From: Parafrankia irregularis
Lineage (GTDB): Bacteria > Actinomycetota > Actinomycetes > Frankiales > Frankiaceae
Reading direction: 5' to 3'
DNA length: 64,000 bases
Assembly: GCF_001536285.1 (NCBI RefSeq)
Contig: NZ_FAOZ01000013.1
Coordinates: 124,001 to 188,000 of the forward strand
Part shown: positions 58,981 to 64,000 of the stretch, in pieces
Layout of the letters: every line of letters begins with the position of its first letter
Numbering within the stretch: position 1 is the first letter of the stretch
Program-made: the position numbers and the translations under genes
Notes under the pieces: model-generated
What the model saw: only the letters and a program-made list of their open reading frames with translations
Databases searched by the model: none
Told to the model about the DNA's origin: nothing

Positions 58981-60270
58981 GTGAGCGAGACAGCTCCGGG
59001 AAGACCGGATCCCGGCGAACCGGATCTCGAGGAGTACCGGCTGGCGGCCCGGCAGTGGCTGGCGGCCAACCTGGAGCGCCGCGAGGCGGGGCCGGCCGGG
59101 CTGGTCCGCGGCGGGGGCACCCACAGCGCCGAGGAGTATCTGCCGGAACGCGCGCTGCAGCGGAAGATCTACCAGGCCGGGTACGCCGGCATCAACTGGC
59201 CGAAGCGGTACGGCGGGCAGGGGCTCAGCGACGCCCACGCCCGGGCGTTCGCCCAGGAGGCCGCTCCGTACCGGATGCCCGACCTCGGCCATGCCGGCGG
59301 CACCACCTACGGCCCGGTCAGCCAGACACTGCTGCGGCATGCCTCGCCGGATTTCCTGGCCCGGCACGTCCCACGCATCCTCGCCGGGGACGAGCTGTTC
59401 GTGCAGCTGTTCTCCGAGCCGGACGCGGGCTCCGACATGGCCGGCATCACGACGCGGGCGGTCCGCGACGGCGAGGGCGGCTGGCTGATCACCGGGTCGA
59501 AGGTCTGGACCAGCGGCGCCTCCTACGCCGACTACGGCCTGTGCCTGGCCCGGACGAACTGGGACGCGCCGAAGCACCGCGGGCTCACCTGGTTCGCCGT
59601 CCCGATGCGCGGCGAGGGCATGACCATCCGGCCCGTTCGCGAGATCACCGGGGCGGCGGAGTTCTGCCAGGAGTTCCTCGACGAGGTCCGGGTGAGCGAC
59701 GACGAGGTGATCGGCGAGGTCGACCACGGCTGGGCGGTCGCGCAGACCATGCTGCTGGTCGAGCGGGGCGCGGGGCGCGACGACCCGGTCAACATGCCGG
59801 AGACCGACCCGGCCACCATCGACCCGTTCCTCGTCGAACTGGTCCGGGCCGCGGGGCGGGCCCAGGACCCTGTCGCCCGCCAGGCACTCGCCCGGATCCA
59901 CACCGCGGACTGGGCCCGCGGCCAGCTGGGCCGGCGCATCACCGGCCTGCTGCGGACGAGCGACAGGCCCGCGAGCGGCATCGCTTCCTACTGGAAGCTC
60001 GCGGCCGGCGTGTACAACCCACAGCGGGCCCGGCTCATGCTGGAAATCGGGCAGGGGCAGCCGCTGGTGTGGCGGGACGACGCGGGTCAGCGGGCGGCAC
60101 TCGAATATCTGAACAGCCGGGTGTGGTCGATCGCCGGCGGCTCCAACGAGATGCAGCGCAACGCCATCAGCGAACGGGTCCTCGGCCTGCCTCGGGAGCC
60201 GAGCTTCGACCGGGGCCGGCCTTTCAGCGAAGTCCAGCGCAGCGCCCGCGAGTGGCTGGAGAAAAACTGA
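58981..60270 (+). CDS. Acyl-CoA dehydrogenase family protein, subunit 2 of a pair
   Basis: A 429-residue FAD enzyme: FSEPDAGSDMAGITTRA (acyl/FAD contact), GSKVWTSGASYADY, and the C-terminal RVWSIAGGSNEMQRNAISERVLGLP block that binds FAD across subunits. It has a full set of ACAD motifs and would pair with the protein encoded just upstream as an alpha2beta2 enzyme introducing a double bond in an acyl-CoA. GTG 58981 follows GAAGGAGG. Confidence 0.88.
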   Translation: MSETAPGRPDPGEPDLEEYRLAARQWLAANLERREAGPAGLVRGGGTHSAEEYLPERALQRKIYQAGYAGINWPKRYGGQGLSDAHARAFAQEAAPYRMPDLGHAGGTTYGPVSQTLLRHASPDFLARHVPRILAGDELFVQLFSEPDAGSDMAGITTRAVRDGEGGWLITGSKVWTSGASYADYGLCLARTNWDAPKHRGLTWFAVPMRGEGMTIRPVREITGAAEFCQEFLDEVRVSDDEVIGEVDHGWAVAQTMLLVERGAGRDDPVNMPETDPATIDPFLVELVRAAGRAQDPVARQALARIHTADWARGQLGRRITGLLRTSDRPASGIASYWKLAAGVYNPQRARLMLEIGQGQPLVWRDDAGQRAALEYLNSRVWSIAGGSNEMQRNAISERVLGLPREPSFDRGRPFSEVQRSAREWLEKN

Positions 60271-60408
60271 AACCGGCGGCAGCCCGCACGCATGCCGGTG
60301 TGGCGTGCGTCTCGCGGGTGTTCCGTGGCTTCGGTGGCGGGTGGCGGCACGAGGAGGCAGGTCATCTCCGTATGCATCTCGGTGGTCTTCCGGCGGGGAC
60401 CACACAGG

Positions 60409-60414
60409 TATACT
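60409..60414 (+). promoter_or_regulatory. -10 element of a probably leaderless TetR transcript
   Basis: TATACT ends 7 nt before the GTG at 60422, so transcription would begin at or next to the start codon. There is no ribosome site in between. Confidence 0.5.
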
Positions 60415-60421
60415 CCGGACG

Positions 60422-61066
60422 GTGAGCATTTCGAATGAGCCGCGGCGGCGGGCAGGGCTTCTGCAGGAGCGTTCGCGGGAGACCCGGCGCCGGCTGGTCC
60501 GTTCCGCGCTGCATTTGTGGACGGAGCGCGGTTTCGAGACCGGTATCGAGGACACGAAGGTCGAGGAGATCTGCCAGGCCGCCGGCGTGACCAAGGGGAC
60601 GTTCTACTTCCACTTCGCCCACAAAGAGGACATCCTGCTTGAGATGGGTGTCGAGACGGCAACCATCCTCAATGACACGGCAAATCGTTGCGTCCGGGCG
60701 GACCGCGGTATCAACGACTCGCTGCGCACGGTCATGAACGCGCTCGCTCGCAACATCAAGGGAACCCCGCCGGCCGCGGTGAGCCGCGCCCTCGCCGAGT
60801 TCAGGCGTCCGAACCGGTCGGTCGCCTCCTACGAGGGCCCGGCCTTCGCGGAGGCGTTCGAGAAGCTCTTCGCCAGGGCCCAGGAGAAGGGCGAGGTGAC
60901 CGGCCAGATCGAGCCGTCGGAGATGGCGCAGATCCTGGAGGCCCTGGTCGTCGACTCCATCATGGAATGGTCCCAGGGCCGGCTCAGCCGGCTCAACCAG
61001 GCCCTTTACCGGCGCGCGGCCATCGTCGTCGCCGGGCTGCACCCCGACAACGCGCTCCCGATCTGA
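60422..61066 (+). CDS. TetR-family transcriptional regulator
   Basis: A 214-residue repressor with HTH near residues 20-65 (RRRLVRSALHLWTERGFE; VEEICQAAGVTKGTFYFHF; HKEDILLEMG) and a helical ligand domain. It is the only regulator gene inside the 45-64 kb catabolic island, and therefore the leading candidate to bind the six TTnnACTnAGTnnAA boxes. Its own promoter has no such box. The GTG start at 60422 is placed by the protein alignment and the -10 element at 60409. It is followed by a 300-bp spacer with box 6. Confidence 0.86.
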   Translation: MSISNEPRRRAGLLQERSRETRRRLVRSALHLWTERGFETGIEDTKVEEICQAAGVTKGTFYFHFAHKEDILLEMGVETATILNDTANRCVRADRGINDSLRTVMNALARNIKGTPPAAVSRALAEFRRPNRSVASYEGPAFAEAFEKLFARAQEKGEVTGQIEPSEMAQILEALVVDSIMEWSQGRLSRLNQALYRRAAIVVAGLHPDNALPI

Positions 61067-61368
61067 CCCGCCTGCTCTGACCCGCCCGGGCTGAGGACAC
61101 GCCCGCGGGTAAGGCCGTCCGCGACGTTCCGGATGGCATTCACTGGCATTGGCCAGCACACACCGACGGACCCCCTCCCGTTTTTTGGCTGCCTTGGGGC
61201 CGTCGACGGTGCCGACGCGTGACAATCCCGCGGGCACGACCGGCCTGAAGGCAGGCGAAATCCAGGGCACGGCAGCCCCACTTCAACACTGTGGGGTGGC
61301 GTCGACATGCACACCAGAGTTAGACTGAGTTCAAATCTGGTGATCAGGACAAGTCTCCTGGAGGAACG
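61067..61368. other. Intergenic control region of the second amidohydrolase
   Basis: 300 bp without a gene. It contains the exact regulon box at 61320-61334, 35 bp before the TTG start of the amidohydrolase. The rest is featureless. Confidence 0.5.
61320..61334. promoter_or_regulatory. Regulon palindrome, copy 6 (exact)
   Basis: TTAGACTGAGTTCAA fits TTnnACTnAGTnnAA exactly and lies 34 bp before the start codon of the amidohydrolase at 61369, overlapping the probable promoter. Confidence 0.65.
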
Positions 61369-62664
61369 TTGCCTGACAGCCCCCAGCTTGGGACGCGCGG
61401 AATCTATGTGGCAGATCTCGAGCAGAGCCTCGACTACGGGATATTCGACGCGGACCACCATCTCTACGCACCTTCGGACGCGGTCACGCGATACCTGTCG
61501 GCCGAAATGATCGACCGCGCGTGGCTGCCCGGAGAACCGCGGATGCTCACCGAGGAAGAACATGAGGAAGACGAGGACGCCGACCACGAGCGGCGGACAC
61601 TCGGCGTCCACTCGCAGCCCGAGGGCGGCCACGGCGGTGTGGACATCACCGAGTTGCCCGCGATGGCGGGCAGCATCCCCATTCCGGGCGCGATGCTCAA
61701 CAGGCTCAACCCGATGAAGGATCTCGACCAGCTCAGCCGGGCGCAGCTGGTGGAGCGATACAACGCGATGCGCCCGGCCTTCGAGAAGAAGGATCCCCGA
61801 CTGGCGCTGATGGACCTGCAGAATGTCGAGCTCGCCGTGCTGCATGCCGTCGGGACCGGTTGGGAGAGCGCGTTCGGGCGCGGCGACATCGAGGCCGGGT
61901 ACGCGGTGAACAGCGCGTACAACGACTGGCTTTGGGAGGACTGGGGCTACGCCCACGACGACCGGATCCTCGTCCCGGTGCCGATCCCGCTGCTCGACGT
62001 CGACCGCGCGGTCGCCGAGCTGCGGCGGGTCCTCGACCGCGGTGCCCGGTTCGTCGACCTCCCGCCCGGGCCCGCCTACGGCCGGTCGCCGTTCGACCCG
62101 TACTTCGACCCGTTCTGGTCCCTCGTGAACGAGACCAACACCCGGGTCGCGGTGCACCTGGGCGGCACCTACGCCCGGCACGGGGCCGAGTGGAGCGAGG
62201 ATCCGAACGGCCGCTACCAGCACTTCGACGGCTTCCAGTGGGTCTCCTACTGGGGTGACCGACCGATCATGGACACCGTCACCGCCATGGTGTTCCACAA
62301 CCTGTTCGGCCGCTTCCCCAACATCAGGGTGCTCATCGCCGAGTTCGGCACCGTGTGGCTGCCCTACCTGCTGCGCAAGCTCGACCACGCGATGCTGCTG
62401 GGCCGCCGGCCCAGGTGGGGCACGCTCCCCGGGCGGCCGTCGTCGATCTTCAAGGAGCGCTGCGTCATCGCGCCGTTCCCCGAGGAGAACGTCTCCAAGG
62501 CGATGGACGTCGTCGGCAGCGACTGCCTCGTCTTCGGGTCGGACTTCCCGCACTCCGAAGGCATCCCCGACCCGATGCAGTACGTCTCGCAGATCAGGCA
62601 CCTCGACGACGCCACCGTCCGCAAGATCATGCGCGACAACCTCAGTCGGTTCCTGGACGCCTAG
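61369..62664 (+). CDS. Amidohydrolase-2 (PF04909) family protein
   Basis: A 431-residue TIM-barrel metal enzyme related to the protein at 53390. Its first metal motif is IFDADHHLYAPSDAV (again no His-x-His), with later ligands in AVHLGGTYARHG, IAEFGTVWLPYL and FGSDFPHSEGIPDP. An acidic loop (EEEHEEDEDADHE, about residues 62-74) is unusual. It probably decarboxylates or hydrolyses a pathway acid. The start is TTG 61369, directly after GGAGGAA, with a regulon box upstream. It leads a unit with an LLM oxidoreductase and a CoA transferase. Confidence 0.86.
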   Translation: MPDSPQLGTRGIYVADLEQSLDYGIFDADHHLYAPSDAVTRYLSAEMIDRAWLPGEPRMLTEEEHEEDEDADHERRTLGVHSQPEGGHGGVDITELPAMAGSIPIPGAMLNRLNPMKDLDQLSRAQLVERYNAMRPAFEKKDPRLALMDLQNVELAVLHAVGTGWESAFGRGDIEAGYAVNSAYNDWLWEDWGYAHDDRILVPVPIPLLDVDRAVAELRRVLDRGARFVDLPPGPAYGRSPFDPYFDPFWSLVNETNTRVAVHLGGTYARHGAEWSEDPNGRYQHFDGFQWVSYWGDRPIMDTVTAMVFHNLFGRFPNIRVLIAEFGTVWLPYLLRKLDHAMLLGRRPRWGTLPGRPSSIFKERCVIAPFPEENVSKAMDVVGSDCLVFGSDFPHSEGIPDPMQYVSQIRHLDDATVRKIMRDNLSRFLDA

Positions 62665-62721
62665 CCGGCTCCTGGACGCCTGGACATCGTGCCGGTCGTC
62701 GCACCGGTCCCGACGAACACG

Positions 62722-62768
62722 CGGTGGGTGCCGGGCGGGACGGACAGTCCCGGTACCGGCACCCACCG
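62722..62768 (+). terminator. Hairpin between amidohydrolase and LLM genes
   Basis: 13-bp perfect arms (CGGTGGGTGCCGG / CCGGCACCCACCG) enclose an inner GGGAC/GTCCC stem, 57 bp after the amidohydrolase stop. There is no T-tract; it may end or attenuate transcription into the LLM gene. Confidence 0.55.
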
Positions 62769-62802
62769 AAGGCACGGAAGAAACGGAAGAAGGTGAACAT
62801 CG

Positions 62803-63774
62803 ATGCGCTTCGCGATGCGCTTCGACTTCCGGAACCCGGCCTTCGCCGGGACCGCGACCGCGGACCGGTACGCCGCGGCGCTGGACATGGCCGAGTGGGC
62901 GGACCGGCTGGGCTGCTCCAGCATCACCGTGTCGGAGCACCACGGCTGTGCCGACGGGTACCTGCCGAGCCCGGTCACGATGCTGGCCGCGATGGCCGCG
63001 CGCACCCGGACCGTCCGGTTCAGCATCGCGGCGCTCATCGCGCCGTTCCACGACCCGCTGCGGCTGGCGGAGGATCTGATCGTCCTGGACAACCTGAGCC
63101 GGGGCCGGGTCGACGTCGTCATCGCCGGCGGATACGTGCGGGAGGAGTTCGACCTGTTCGGCGTGTCACCCCGGGAGCGGCCCCAGCGGGTCACCGAGGT
63201 GGTGACGACGCTCAAGGCCGCGTTCGCCGGGCTCCCCTTCGACTACCGCGGCCGCCGGGTCCACCTCACTCCCGCCCCGTACCGTCCCGGCGGCCCGTGG
63301 ATCTCACTCGGCGGGAGCAGTGAGCCGGCCGCGCGGCGGGCCGCCCGCATCGCCGACGGATTCATTCCGACGGACCCGACGGTCTGGGAGTTCTATCGCG
63401 ACGAGGTGCAGCGGCTCGGGCGACCCGATCCGGGCCCGAGCCCCATCGGCGCGACCCGGACCGTCGCCCTCGCCGAGGACCCGGAGAAGGGCTGGGACCA
63501 GATGGGTCCCTGTTTCCTCTACCAGACGAACGCCTATGGGGCCTGGCAGGCGCAGGATGACGGGGGCAGCCCCTACCGCACGCTGCCCGACGTCGACGCG
63601 CTGCGCGCGACCGGGCAGTACCGGGTGGTGACCCCTGACCAGCTCGTCACGGAACTACGGGTCTCTCCCAGCCCCTTCGCCAACTTCCACCCGCTCTGCG
63701 GCGGGATGCCGATCGACCTGGCCTGGTCCAGCCTGCGGCTGTTCGAGCACGAGGTGCTGCCGCGGCTGCACTGA
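62803..63774 (+). CDS. Luciferase-like (LLM) class flavin-dependent oxidoreductase
   Basis: A 323-residue TIM-barrel flavoprotein: [55 protein letters not shown] and [19 protein letters not shown]. It is closest in pattern to bacterial-luciferase-like monooxygenases that use reduced flavin or F420H2. In this island it could supply an oxygenation or Baeyer-Villiger type step. ATG 62803 follows AGAAGG. Confidence 0.86.
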   Translation: MRFAMRFDFRNPAFAGTATADRYAAALDMAEWADRLGCSSITVSEHHGCADGYLPSPVTMLAAMAARTRTVRFSIAALIAPFHDPLRLAEDLIVLDNLSRGRVDVVIAGGYVREEFDLFGVSPRERPQRVTEVVTTLKAAFAGLPFDYRGRRVHLTPAPYRPGGPWISLGGSSEPAARRAARIADGFIPTDPTVWEFYRDEVQRLGRPDPGPSPIGATRTVALAEDPEKGWDQMGPCFLYQTNAYGAWQAQDDGGSPYRTLPDVDALRATGQYRVVTPDQLVTELRVSPSPFANFHPLCGGMPIDLAWSSLRLFEHEVLPRLH

Positions 63775-63856
63775 TCCACCCCAGCGCCGACCCGTCGCCG
63801 CGCTGATCCACCCGCTGTGCCCGCTGGTTCGTCCTGGCCCGACCCGAGGAGATCAC

Positions 63857-64000
63857 ATGCCCGAACCGACATCCGCGCCGGCTCCGGGGGCGGCGCTGCC
63901 CCTGAGCGGTGTCACGGTGCTCGACCTCACCCGGTTGCCACCCGGCGGGTTCGCCACCGTGCTGCTGGCCGACCTCGGCGCCGACGTCATCCGGGTGGAG
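63857..64000 (+). CDS. CoA transferase, CaiB/BaiF family (3' end outside window)
   Basis: The first 48 codons are in the window (start ATG 63857 after GAGGAG): a Pro/Ala leader, then [18 protein letters not shown] and [13 protein letters not shown], the unmistakable N-terminus of class III CoA transferases such as alpha-methylacyl-CoA racemase. It is a second CoA transferase of the island; its end lies beyond the window. Confidence 0.9.
   Translation, partial: MPEPTSAPAPGAALPLSGVTVLDLTRLPPGGFATVLLADLGADVIRVE

Noticed and set aside
57658-60594. A 978-codon open frame on the minus strand
   Set aside because: It is antisense to the two acyl-CoA dehydrogenases, whose motifs and codon bias are clear; the antisense translation is low complexity.

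Overview
The window is very GC-rich DNA from a filamentous-type actinobacterium. GTG and TTG starts are common, and it carries a mycobacterial-type LexA box, a GlnR-type box, F420/luciferase-like oxidoreductases, DrrAB-type exporter genes, an AfsR/SARP-like regulator, a DUF3052 protein and a large catabolic gene complement. The assimilatory nitrate reductase fused to a CysJ-like flavoprotein and the overall gene mix suggest a Frankia relative; this genus call is an inference. I see no rRNA, tRNA, CRISPR array, IS element or prophage.

Left part (1-24.4 kb). A truncated esterase and a phosphoribosyltransferase-hydrolase fusion are followed by a DUF222/HNH nuclease gene with an exact SOS box, a LysR regulator divergent from an NmrA-like protein, and a small unknown gene. 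Then comes nitrogen assimilation: the nitrate reductase/flavoprotein fusion, divergent from the nitrate transporter narK across a GlnR-type box, and the nirB-nirD-hemD(wHTH) operon at 19.2-23.4 kb. Between them lie a membrane protein, DUF3052, an enoyl-CoA hydratase, and a pair made of a cysteine-free, signal-less AA10 (LPMO-like) protein and a flavin amine oxidase preceded by a ten-codon leader ORF.

Middle part (24-44 kb). This holds a luciferase-like oxidoreductase, a DUF1330-carboxymuconolactone decarboxylase-TetR operon with its own palindrome, DrrAB-type exporter genes convergent with and overlapping a SARP/NB-ARC regulator, a glutamate-synthase-like protein, a cassette of small unknown genes, an MBL-fold hydrolase, a hotdog thioesterase, an alcohol dehydrogenase/TetR divergon with a 26-bp operator, an F420/PPOX protein, and an operon of enoyl-CoA hydratase, ferredoxin-like protein, aldehyde dehydrogenase and P450.

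Right part (44-64 kb). This looks like one catabolic island: two CoA transferases, a DapB-like dehydrogenase, an ABC importer of the branched-chain amino acid class (lipoprotein, LivH-LivM-LivG triple fusion, separate LivF), two amidohydrolase-2 proteins, three SDRs, a Rieske ferredoxin, a two-subunit-type acyl-CoA dehydrogenase pair, a TetR regulator and a luciferase-like oxidoreductase. Six intergenic copies of a 15-bp palindrome (TTnnACTnAGTnnAA) sit in front of these genes. They suggest a single regulon for uptake, CoA activation and beta-oxidation-like breakdown of an unidentified compound.
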